Shown in pieces: positions 1 to 6,673 of a stretch of 44,950 bases of DNA. The stretch lies in NCBI RefSeq assembly GCF_003269065.1, contig NZ_QLTA01000042.1, forward strand, positions 1-44,950, written 5' to 3'. The notes under the pieces are model-generated. The model worked only from the letters and a program-made list of their open reading frames with translations. It was not told the origin of the DNA and made no database searches. The number at the start of each line of letters is the position of its first letter. Position 1 is the stretch's first letter. This DNA is from Paracidovorax anthurii. Lineage in GTDB: Bacteria; Pseudomonadota; Gammaproteobacteria; Burkholderiales; Burkholderiaceae_C. The position numbers and the translations under genes were made by a program.

Positions 1-65
1 CCCAGGCTATCGTTGGGGGCTTGTTGCAGGGTTTGGGTCAGGGTGTTTTCGAGCAGGCGCAAAGC

Positions 66-98
66 AAAAAGGGAACGTGTTGCACACGTTCCCTTTTT
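66..98. terminator. bidirectional intrinsic terminator
   Basis: A perfect inverted repeat with 15-bp arms and a 3-nt loop (AAAAAGGGAACGTGT, TGC, then the reverse complement). The stem is closed by an A run and a T run, so it can terminate transcription in both directions. It lies upstream of the glycine-rich gene and presumably ends a gene outside the window. Confidence 0.8.
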
Positions 99-159
99 AG
101 CTCCCATCAGACTTCCAAGGGCTTATCTGACTGGCATTGCCCTGAGGGGCGGCGAAACG

Positions 160-1263
160 GTGAATGCCTTCGTCGGCAACGGCGGCTCGGCCGGAAGAGA
201 GTTTTCCAATTCGGGCACCAACCCTGCCCGGGGGGCCGGCGCCGGGGGGGCCGGCCGCGGCAGCGGCGGCTCCGGCGGACAGGCGGGCGTCAACGGCCCC
301 ACCGAGGGCGGTGGCGGTGGCGGCGGCGGCGGGGGAGCCTCCGTGGTCACCGTGGGGCAGGCGTTCGTCCGCGCGGGCGGCGGCGGCGGTGGCGGGGCGG
401 GCAACTGGCACATCCCCGGTCCCAATGCCAGCGACAACACGGCAGGGTCCCTGACGGTGAACGCCGCGCAGTGCGGCCAACCCGGGGACGGACAGGCCGG
501 GGCAACGACGCCCAACACGGCGCAGACCAACAACGGAAACGGCGGCGGCGGCGGTGGCGGCGGAGGCGGCTATGCGGGCGCGGTGGGCACGGGCGGAACC
601 TTCGGCATCGACAATCCGCATGCCAACGACCCCACCCAGGGCCAAGCCACGGGCCCCGGCACCGGCGGCGGTTCATGCGTCCTGGGCAATGGCAGCTATC
701 AGATGTCCCAGGTTTCCGCGAGCACCAGCACCGACGGCGTTGGGGGCGTGGGCGGAAACACACCGACCAATGCGAGCAGTTCCACGGGGCTGGCGGGCAG
801 CGCAGGCCGGGTGAAGATCACGGTGACCCTGGGCCCGCCGACGCTGACCCTGGCATGCACCCCTACCCTGCTGACTGTGGAGCATCCGGTGGAAACATGT
901 ACGGTCACGTCCAATGCCCCTGCGCCCGCCGGCGGACTGAGCGTGCGCATCGTTCCGCCCTCGGCCAGCAATGCCTACACCACCACCTGCTCCGATCCGC
1001 TGACGATTCCTGCGGGCAGCACGGCCGTCTCGTGCGAGATCCGCGCGGAATCCTCCGCCCATGACACGGGTGCGAGCGCCACGCTGACCCTGCAACCCAA
1101 CGGCGGCAGCTATATCGTCGGCAGCCAGTCCTCGGCGACGGCCACCATCCTGCGAGGGGAACCGATCCCCGTGGATGCGCCGTGGGCACTCGCATGCCTC
1201 AGCGCCATGCTCGGTTTGCTGGCGTGGCGCCGACAGTGCCCTGGAGGGAATCGGCGCGGTTGA
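160..1263 (+). CDS. glycine-rich surface protein with IPTL-CTERM-like sorting tail, 5' end uncertain
   Basis: The first half is made of glycine-rich blocks, including runs of seven or more Gly. It is followed by a beta-rich, Thr/Ser-rich stretch with spaced cysteines (TLACTPTLLTVEHP, then YTTTCSDPLTIPAGS). The C-terminus is a short Pro-Trp motif, a hydrophobic segment and basic residues (IPVDAPWALACLSAMLG, then LLAWRR), the layout of IPTL/PEP-CTERM sorting signals. Such proteins normally carry a Sec signal peptide; none is visible in frame. The frame stays open back to position 13, but that stretch reads through the terminator at 66-98. I chose the GTG at 160, preceded by GAGGGG. The gene may be a 5'-truncated copy. 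It converges on the next gene with only two bases between the stop codons. The function is probably outer surface or matrix; no enzyme domain is seen. Confidence 0.5.
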   Translation: MNAFVGNGGSAGREFSNSGTNPARGAGAGGAGRGSGGSGGQAGVNGPTEGGGGGGGGGGASVVTVGQAFVRAGGGGGGGAGNWHIPGPNASDNTAGSLTVNAAQCGQPGDGQAGATTPNTAQTNNGNGGGGGGGGGGYAGAVGTGGTFGIDNPHANDPTQGQATGPGTGGGSCVLGNGSYQMSQVSASTSTDGVGGVGGNTPTNASSSTGLAGSAGRVKITVTLGPPTLTLACTPTLLTVEHPVETCTVTSNAPAPAGGLSVRIVPPSASNAYTTTCSDPLTIPAGSTAVSCEIRAESSAHDTGASATLTLQPNGGSYIVGSQSSATATILRGEPIPVDAPWALACLSAMLGLLAWRRQCPGGNRRG

Positions 1264-1265
1264 GG

Positions 1266-2393
1266 CTACCCTGCGGAGCCAGACGCGGCGGCCGGGGGCG
1301 GTCGCTGGGCGCGCAGGTTCGCCAGCCGCTCGGGCGCCGGTTGCGCGGCGAGCGCGCGCACGGCTTCGTAGAACTTCGGCCAGTCGCGCCCCTCGCGCTC
1401 GAACAGGGCCTCGAACGCGGGCACGAGGTCGTCGTAGGCCGCCTGGGCGCCGAAGGTGGCGTTGTTGGCCTCGGCCACCCAGCGGTCGTAGCCGGCGATC
1501 TGCGCGGGCGTGGCCGCGCCGCCATCGAGCCAGCGGGCCCGCAGCGCGGCATAGTCGGCCCGGAAGCGCTCCATTGCTTCATTTTTCATAGCAAGAAACG
1601 CAGATTTCTCGGCGACATGGTCGGGTTTTCGGGCGGAATCGTAGAGGTCCGAGAGCTTTTCGCGTGTGGTGCGCGCCAGCGCGCGGAAGGCGCTGCGCCG
1701 GGCCTCGCCGCGCTCGTACTCGGCCTGGGCCTGGGGCGTGGCGCGCTCGGCCAGCCAGCGGGCCACGCCGAGCCGCTCCACGGCGGTCGCGAACGACTCG
1801 TTGAACACGGTGTCGCCGTTCGCGTACACCACCTGGTGGGCCAGTTCGTGGAACAGCAGCCGCACGAACTCGCCCTCGGGCCAGGCGATGAAGGTGTTGA
1901 GCAGGGGGGCGCCCCCGAGCCAGTTGGTGTAGCCCAGCGTCGAATAGGCCGGCACGCCGTACACGCCGACCTCCAGCCCCTGGGCGGACAGGCGCGCGGC
2001 CTCGGCGCGGGCGTCGGCCTCGGCGAAGTAGCCCCGGTAGCCGATGCAGCCGGTGATGGGGAAGCACCACGTGTGCAGGGTGAGCGAGTCGGGCGGCGCG
2101 GCCACCACGTTCCACACCGCCGCGCGGCGGCCCAGGTCGGCATAGCGGCGGTAGCTGGCGTTGTCGGGCAGGTGCAGCTCGGTGACGGCGAAGGCGCGTG
2201 CCCGGCGGGCCAGATCCAGGCGCTCGCGCAGCGGCGCGGAGGTGTCCGTGCGCGCGAGCCAGTCGTCCACGGGCGCGGCGGCCTGCATGATCTGCAGGTG
2301 CCCGCGCACCGATTGCCAGTAATAGCCCAGGGTGTCGCCCGTGTGGGCGCAGCCTGCCAGCAGCAGGCCCGGGGCGAGGGAGGCGATGCGCAT
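1266..2393 (-). CDS. predicted zinc aminopeptidase, lipoprotein (COG4324-like)
   Basis: A 375-aa protein starting MRIASLAPGLLLAGC, a short lipoprotein signal with a lipobox and Cys15 as the lipidation site. It carries a HELAH zinc motif at about residues 182-186 and a downstream NESFA with Glu199 as the likely third ligand. This is the arrangement of the predicted aminopeptidase family annotated as COG4324/Aminopep. It would be a membrane-anchored zinc peptidase in the periplasm. Upstream in-frame ATG codons exist (at 2426 and 2429) and would add about 11-12 residues before the hydrophobic region. No start has a convincing Shine-Dalgarno. It diverges from tag. The family call rests on motifs and overall layout; the substrate is unknown. 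Confidence 0.8.
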   Translation of the reverse strand: MRIASLAPGLLLAGCAHTGDTLGYYWQSVRGHLQIMQAAAPVDDWLARTDTSAPLRERLDLARRARAFAVTELHLPDNASYRRYADLGRRAAVWNVVAAPPDSLTLHTWCFPITGCIGYRGYFAEADARAEAARLSAQGLEVGVYGVPAYSTLGYTNWLGGAPLLNTFIAWPEGEFVRLLFHELAHQVVYANGDTVFNESFATAVERLGVARWLAERATPQAQAEYERGEARRSAFRALARTTREKLSDLYDSARKPDHVAEKSAFLAMKNEAMERFRADYAALRARWLDGGAATPAQIAGYDRWVAEANNATFGAQAAYDDLVPAFEALFEREGRDWPKFYEAVRALAAQPAPERLANLRAQRPPPAAASGSAG

Positions 2394-2560
2394 GGCGCGG
2401 GCGATGGTCGAAGGGCTCGGAGGCATCATCGGTGGCGGCGCTCGGGAAAGGGGATGAGAGCCCGCGCGGCGCGGGAAAGTTCGCATCCGGGCACGGGCGC
2501 ATGGCGGTGTCCGCAGTGTACGAAGCCCCGCCGGGGCTCCGCGCTTCCTAGAATCGTGCC

Positions 2561-3229
2561 ATGCCCGATTCCCGCCACACCGACCTGCCCGAGGGCCTCT
2601 TCGCCGACGCCCCGGGCGACGCGCCGCGCTGCTTCTGGTGCCGCGCCACGCCGCTCTACCGCCACTACCACGACCACGAGTGGGGCTTTCCGGTGGACGA
2701 CGACCGGCGCCTGTTCGAGAAGCTCTGCCTGGAGGGCTTCCAGGCGGGCCTGAGCTGGATCACCATCCTCAACAAGCGCGAGGCCTTCCGCGCGGCTTTC
2801 GCGCAGTTCGACGCCGAGCGCATGGCGGATTTCGGCGCGGCCGACGTGGAGCGGCTGCTGGCCGACCCGGGCATCGTGCGCCACCGGGGCAAGATCGAAT
2901 CGGCGATCCGCAACGCGCGGCGCGCGCTGGAGGTGCGGCGCGAGTTCGGTTCGCTGGCGCGCTATGTCTGGCGCTTCGCGCCCGCCGCCGCCGAGGGGCG
3001 GCCCGAGCGGCTCACGCTGGCGGCCGTGCGCGCCCTCACCACGGCGCCGGCCGCCGTGGCCCTCTCCAAGGACCTGAAGAAGCGCGGCTTCGGCTTCGTG
3101 GGGCCGACCACCATGTACGCCTTCATGCAGGCGATGGGGCTGGTGAACGACCACATCGAGGGCTGCGCCACCCGGGACGCGGCCCTGGCGGCGCGGGCGG
3201 CCTTCGAGGTGCCGGCGGCCGCGCCGTGA
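2561..3229 (+). CDS. tag: DNA-3-methyladenine glycosylase I
   Basis: A 222-aa helix-hairpin-helix DNA glycosylase that excises 3-methyladenine in base excision repair. Family hallmarks are clear: RCFWC near residues 23-27 (zinc-ligand Cys24), YHDHEWG (His37), the active-site stretch LCLEGFQAGLSWITIL, RHRGKIESAI, and near the C-terminus KKRGFGFVGPTT and LVNDHIEGC, which supply the other zinc His and Cys. There is an N-terminal extension of about 20 residues compared with the E. coli enzyme. The ATG at 2561 is the only sensible start. It stands alone, diverging from the aminopeptidase and converging on the next gene through a hairpin. Confidence 0.95.
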   Translation: MPDSRHTDLPEGLFADAPGDAPRCFWCRATPLYRHYHDHEWGFPVDDDRRLFEKLCLEGFQAGLSWITILNKREAFRAAFAQFDAERMADFGAADVERLLADPGIVRHRGKIESAIRNARRALEVRREFGSLARYVWRFAPAAAEGRPERLTLAAVRALTTAPAAVALSKDLKKRGFGFVGPTTMYAFMQAMGLVNDHIEGCATRDAALAARAAFEVPAAAP

Positions 3230-3234
3230 GCGGG

Positions 3235-3255
3235 CTCGGGCTTCAGTAGCCCGAG
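3235..3255. terminator. hairpin between converging genes
   Basis: CTCGGGCT, loop TCAGT, AGCCCGAG: an 8-bp perfect stem that fills almost all of the 26 bp between the converging stop codons of tag and the following minus-strand gene. There is no T run on either side, so it is a probable shared terminator or transcript-end stabiliser rather than a classic intrinsic terminator. Confidence 0.5.
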
Positions 3256-3810
3256 TCAGTAGGCCGATTCCGAGCGGATGGAGATGCCCTCGAAGCCCAG
3301 GTGGTGCAGGCATTCGCGCAGGATCACGAGGGTGGCGATGAAGGCGGGGTCGTCTTCCACCGCGTCCGACCCCTGCGGGGCGCCACCCATGGCGCGCGAG
3401 GCCATGCGCTGGTAGACGCGCTCCAGGGCCTCCAGCGGCAACTGCATCTCCGGCTGGGCCGGGATGCCCGCCTGCAGCGCGATCCGGCGGATGTCCGCGT
3501 CGGCCGTGTAGAGGGCCGAGCCCGCGGGCAGCACGGCGCGTACCGGCATCACCGCGTCTTCCACCACCGCGATGGCCTGCTCCACCTCGGCCCCGGTGGG
3601 CGGCTGGTGCCGCAGGCAGGCGGCGGCGGTGGCGTACGAGCCCACGTCCAGCGTGCGCAGCACGTGGGGCTGCGGCCCGGTGCCGCTCGCGATCGAGGAA
3701 TGCGCCGCCCCGATGTGCAGCACGGTGATCGCGCTGCCGGCCAGCGGGCCCGCCTGCAGCGCCGCGTAGAGCGCGCCTGCGTCGTGGGGGGAGAGGGCGG
3801 AGGAGGGCAT
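3256..3810 (-). CDS. hypothetical protein
   Basis: A 184-aa protein I do not recognise. The ATG at 3810 is preceded by GGGAG at short spacing. The N-terminal third (SAITVLHIGAAHSSIASGTG followed by VLRTLDVGSYATA) has the look of a phosphate-binding beta-hairpin of the actin/Hsp70/Ppx superfamily, but the protein is too short for a complete domain of that fold. The C-terminal half is helical and acidic (PLEALERVYQRMASRAMGG, ATLVILRECLHHLGFEG). There is no signal peptide or membrane segment. It is probably cytosolic. Function unassigned. Confidence 0.65.
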   Translation of the reverse strand: MPSSALSPHDAGALYAALQAGPLAGSAITVLHIGAAHSSIASGTGPQPHVLRTLDVGSYATAAACLRHQPPTGAEVEQAIAVVEDAVMPVRAVLPAGSALYTADADIRRIALQAGIPAQPEMQLPLEALERVYQRMASRAMGGAPQGSDAVEDDPAFIATLVILRECLHHLGFEGISIRSESAY

Positions 3811-3906
3811 GGAAGCTCCCGCGGCTGCTGCGAGGACCCCATTGTGCCCGTGCCGTGCCCGTGCGCGCGGGCATGGAAGAAGACCCCCACGCCCATGAAA
3901 ACAATG

Positions 3907-3930
3907 AAAAAAGCCCTCCGGGTGGAGGGC
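3907..3930 (-). terminator. intrinsic terminator of the small basic gene
   Basis: Read on the minus strand: GCCCTCC, loop ACCC, GGAGGGC, then TTTTTT. It lies about 47 bp downstream of the stop codon of the 56-aa gene at 3977-4147 and is a textbook rho-independent terminator for it. Confidence 0.85.
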
Positions 3931-3976
3931 TCTGTGCGCGGGAGGGGCCGGATGCGGCCCCTGCGGCGAAGGGGGC

Positions 3977-4147
3977 TCAGCCGCCCTTCTTGGTGCGCTT
4001 GCCGGGGTTCTTCTTGCTGCGCGTGGCCACGCCGCGCTCCAGGCTCACGCGCTGGCCGCGGCCGGGCGTGGGAAGGGACATGCCGGGCAGCGGCTTCGGT
4101 GCGGGGGTGTGCTTGCGGTCGGCTTCGGTAACGATCTTGTTGCCCAT
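3977..4147 (-). CDS. small basic protein, 56 aa
   Basis: It encodes a 56-residue, strongly basic, Pro/Gly-rich peptide starting MGNKIVTEADRKHTPAP and ending KKNPGKRTKKGG. An AGGAG sits 8 nt before the ATG and an intrinsic terminator follows, so it has its own complete expression unit. There is no hydrophobic segment. Low complexity, charge and size suggest a nucleic-acid-binding or ribosome-associated role, but this is inference; I do not recognise a named family. Confidence 0.75.
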   Translation of the reverse strand: MGNKIVTEADRKHTPAPKPLPGMSLPTPGRGQRVSLERGVATRSKKNPGKRTKKGG

Positions 4148-4261
4148 GGTGTGGTGACTCCTGCTGGAACGTGCTGTGAAAACCCGCTATTAGGCCATAG
4201 CCGTGCGGCACCGTGGCCTGGCGGGGCCGTAAGAACGTGTTCACGATCTCGCAGGGGTCGC

Positions 4262-4361
4262 GTTGGAGCGCAATCGGGATGAGTGGATGCCTCGGATGCG
4301 CCACATGGGCTCATGCCCATGCAAGCAGCCGGGGCGTCCAATCGCCCGATTTCGCTCCAAC
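4262..4361. repeat. internal hairpin 1 of the MITE-like element
   Basis: GTTGGAGCGCAATCGGG at 4262-4278 pairs with CCCGATTTCGCTCCAAC at 4345-4361, with one mismatch in 17. The loop is 66 nt and contains a smaller palindromic stretch around CATGGGCTCATGCCCATG. Confidence 0.75.
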
Positions 4362-4368
4362 CCTTCGG

Positions 4369-4469
4369 GCAGTGGCGTGTGCGGGCGGTCTGCGGCGTTG
4401 CGGCGCTGGCCCATAGCCGGGCTATGGGCGGCGCACCGCGCCTTGCATCCCTCCCGCACACGCCACTGC
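4369..4469. repeat. internal hairpin 2 of the MITE-like element
   Basis: GCAGTGGCGTGTGCGGG at 4369-4385 pairs perfectly (17 bp) with 4453-4469. Nested inside is GCCCATAGC-CGG-GCTATGGGC at 4409-4429. With hairpin 1 and the terminal repeats, the element can fold as a multi-branched cruciform. Confidence 0.8.
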
Positions 4470-4508
4470 GCGACCCCTGGGAGATCGTGAACACGTTCTA
4501 AGCGGGGG

Positions 4509-5714
4509 TCATGGCTGCGCGGGCAGGCCCAGCAGCGCCACGACGCGCTCGCGGCTGATGCCGATCAGCGCGGGGGCCGCGGCGGCGATGGCGCGGTAGT
4601 CCGGCTGCTGCAGCTGCCCGGCGAATTGCACGGTGAACCGCTGCGCCCAGGCCAGGCCGGCGGGCGCGGCGGCATCGCCGGCCTGCGCGGCGCCGGTGCC
4701 TTCGGCGGCCGGGGACGCGAAAGCGGTGCTGGCGGCCTCGCTCAGCACCTGCCCGACCTGCTGCTGCCCGGCGCGCACCTTCTGCTGCGCAGCCACCACC
4801 GCGCGCAGGGTGCGGCGTTGCGCCTCGGCATCGGCCACGCCCCATTGGGCGGGATCGAGCGCGGACGGCTCGGCCCCGGGGCGGGCGAGGACCATCTGTC
4901 CCGCGGGGTAGCGCACGCCGCCGCCCTGCACGGCCAGCGTGTCGCGCACGGCGGGCCAGCGCGCTTCGTCCACCGAGAAGCGCAGCCGTGTCTCGCCCTC
5001 GTCCCACTGTGCGCGCACGCCCTGCGGGGCCAGCGCGACGTCCAGGCGCCGGGCCAGCTCCTGCGGCGGCTGGGCGGGGTCGATATCGACCGGCACGGGC
5101 TGGCGGCCCACGCCGCCCAGCGAGAGGAACAGCGTCTCCCGCGCGCCGCTGGCGAGGGTGGTGGCGTTGAGCCCGGCCAGCTGGAAGCCCTGGCGGGCAT
5201 CGCCGCGCGCGCGGTAGTTCAGGTCGCCGTCCAGGCTCTGGCCGGTGGCCTGGCGGCGCTCGCTCCAGCGCTGCGCCAGGCGCGCGATGCGGGCCTGCAG
5301 CGCTTGCAGCTCCTGAGCGTCGCCGCCGCCCGCCGGTGCATCCGCCGTGGGTTCGGCGGAGGGCGATTGCGGCATGCGCGATTGCAGCCGCGCGGCCACG
5401 CCATCGCCCAGCCCGCGCAGCTGGGTGTCCAGATCGGCCAGGTATGCAAGGGCCTGCTGGGCGTGGCCGATGCCCCGGTGGTAGCCGGGCTCCCAGGAGG
5501 ACAAGCCCGCGCGCAGCGGGGGCGGCTGCGGCGCGCCGCTCGCGGCGGCGTCCTGCGCGCGCGCGCCGCGCGGCCCGGTGTCGCGCGCCGTGGCGTCCAC
5601 CGCTCCGCTGGACGACCCCGCGGCGGTGGCGCCGGTGCCGGGCGCGCGCACGCCGGCGATGGGCGCGGCGCGCTCGGAGATCAGTCGGGGCGTGGAGGGC
5701 GGATCGACGAGCAT
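4509..5714 (-). CDS. LafW-position protein, putative hook-associated protein of the lateral flagellum
   Basis: A 401-aa protein encoded right after flgL (34-bp gap), the place lafW takes in enterobacterial Flag-2 clusters. The N-terminal 130 residues are Ala/Pro/Gly-rich, with a helical stretch (HAQQALAYLADLDTQLRGL). After a coiled-coil-like part (ELQALQARIARLAQRWSERR) comes a beta-rich region around residues 180-300 (ETLFLSLGGVGRQPVPVDI, LRFSVDEARWPAVRDTL). A helical C-terminus ends RERVVALLGLPAQP. Helices at both ends with a beta-rich middle fit an axial or hook-associated protein, but sequence alone gives no family. It is the last gene of the flgB-L operon. Assignment rests mainly on position. 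Confidence 0.6.
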   Translation of the reverse strand: MLVDPPSTPRLISERAAPIAGVRAPGTGATAAGSSSGAVDATARDTGPRGARAQDAAASGAPQPPPLRAGLSSWEPGYHRGIGHAQQALAYLADLDTQLRGLGDGVAARLQSRMPQSPSAEPTADAPAGGGDAQELQALQARIARLAQRWSERRQATGQSLDGDLNYRARGDARQGFQLAGLNATTLASGARETLFLSLGGVGRQPVPVDIDPAQPPQELARRLDVALAPQGVRAQWDEGETRLRFSVDEARWPAVRDTLAVQGGGVRYPAGQMVLARPGAEPSALDPAQWGVADAEAQRRTLRAVVAAQQKVRAGQQQVGQVLSEAASTAFASPAAEGTGAAQAGDAAAPAGLAWAQRFTVQFAGQLQQPDYRAIAAAAPALIGISRERVVALLGLPAQP

Positions 5715-5748
5715 GGGCGTGGCGTGGGGCGGTCCGCTGCGGCGCGGG

Positions 5749-6660
5749 TCACAGCAGGTTGAACAGCGACAGCCCGCTCACCTTGGCATAGGCCTTTTGC
5801 GTGGCCTCGACGGCCAGCGTGTAGCCGTTGAGCTTCACGGCGGCGTCGCCGTAGTCGAGCTGGGCGATGGTGAGGGCCGCCGTCTGGTTGGACAGGCTCA
5901 CGTCGGCGTGGTTGCCGTCCAGCGCCTCCAGGATGTTGCGGCGGCCGCCTTGCCGGGCGATCTGGGTGTCGATCGAATTCTTGCTCGCGTCCAGGCCGTC
6001 GAGCGCGGCGGTCAGCGTGGCGCGCACGGCCGGGTCGTTCACGTTCACGCCGCTGGTCGCCATGGTGGCGCCGGCCTGCTCCAGGTGGTTGAGCAGGGCG
6101 GCGACCTCGGGCAGGCTCACGTTGGCGGGCTGGGTGACGCCGCTGCCCACGGCCACGGCCTGCTCCTGCGTGTTGCCGGCGAAGGTGTAGCGCGATCCCA
6201 CGGGCTGCGCCGGGTCGTAGCGGATGGGCGCCGTGTCGATGGCCGTGCCCGAGAACAGGTAGCGGCCCTCGCGGTCGCGGGTGTTGGCGGTGTAGAGGAT
6301 GCTCTCGCGCAGCGCGTCGAACGAACTCACCATGGCCTTCAGGTCTTCGGGCGCGTTGGAGCCGTTCAGGGCCCACACGAGCAGGTCGCGCGCGTCCATG
6401 CTGTCGTTCACGATGTTCGAGAGGTGGCTCTCGTTCTGCTCCAGCCGCGAGTTCAGCGTCTCGATGTTCTTGCGGTACTGGTCGATGGCGGCCTCCTCGC
6501 GGCCCAGGCGCATGAGGCGCACCTGGGACACCGGGTCCTCGGAGGGCACCAGCATGCGCTGGCCGGTGGCCATGCGCTGCAGCATGGCGTTGGCCTTTTC
6601 GTTGGCGCCCTGCAGCGCGGTGTTCATGGTGGTGTGGTACTGGGTGCTGGCGATGCGCAT
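5749..6660 (-). CDS. flgL: flagellar hook-filament junction protein FlgL (lateral type)
   Basis: A 303-aa hook-filament junction protein. The N-terminus MRIASTQYHTTMNTALQGAN and the stretch ANAMLQRMATGQRMLVPSED, followed by DPVSQVRLMRL, is the flagellin-like D0/D1 helix typical of FlgL. The C-terminal helix AYAKVSGLSLFNLL matches the family end. It exits through the flagellar export channel and sits between FlgK and the filament. It follows flgK by 13 bp in the same operon. Length is normal. Confidence 0.93.
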   Translation of the reverse strand: MRIASTQYHTTMNTALQGANEKANAMLQRMATGQRMLVPSEDPVSQVRLMRLGREEAAIDQYRKNIETLNSRLEQNESHLSNIVNDSMDARDLLVWALNGSNAPEDLKAMVSSFDALRESILYTANTRDREGRYLFSGTAIDTAPIRYDPAQPVGSRYTFAGNTQEQAVAVGSGVTQPANVSLPEVAALLNHLEQAGATMATSGVNVNDPAVRATLTAALDGLDASKNSIDTQIARQGGRRNILEALDGNHADVSLSNQTAALTIAQLDYGDAAVKLNGYTLAVEATQKAYAKVSGLSLFNLL

Positions 6661-6673
6661 GGCGTGCTTCCGT

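Larger units (their letters stand above)
4233..4498. mobile_element. MITE-like non-autonomous element with 30-bp terminal inverted repeats
   Basis: The 266-bp element starts and ends with 30-bp inverted repeats (outer 18 bp GAACGTGTTCACGATCTC) that differ at one position. It is flanked on both sides by TAA (4230-4232 and 4499-4501), consistent with a 3-bp target duplication. The outer 18 bp match the end of the IS at 44610 at 16 of 18 positions. The inside holds no convincing gene but two further long hairpins. It was probably moved in trans by an IS5-family transposase. It ends 10 bp from the stop codon of the LafW-position gene. Confidence 0.8.

Noticed and set aside
97-1195. Several long minus-strand and alternative-frame ORFs over the glycine-rich gene
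   Set aside because: GC-driven shadows; they are Pro/Arg-rich and lack any domain, while the plus frame ends in a recognisable sorting tail.
4213-4501. Small ORFs inside the MITE-like element
   Set aside because: They lie across inverted repeats and are mirrored on the other strand; no ribosome site or family resemblance.
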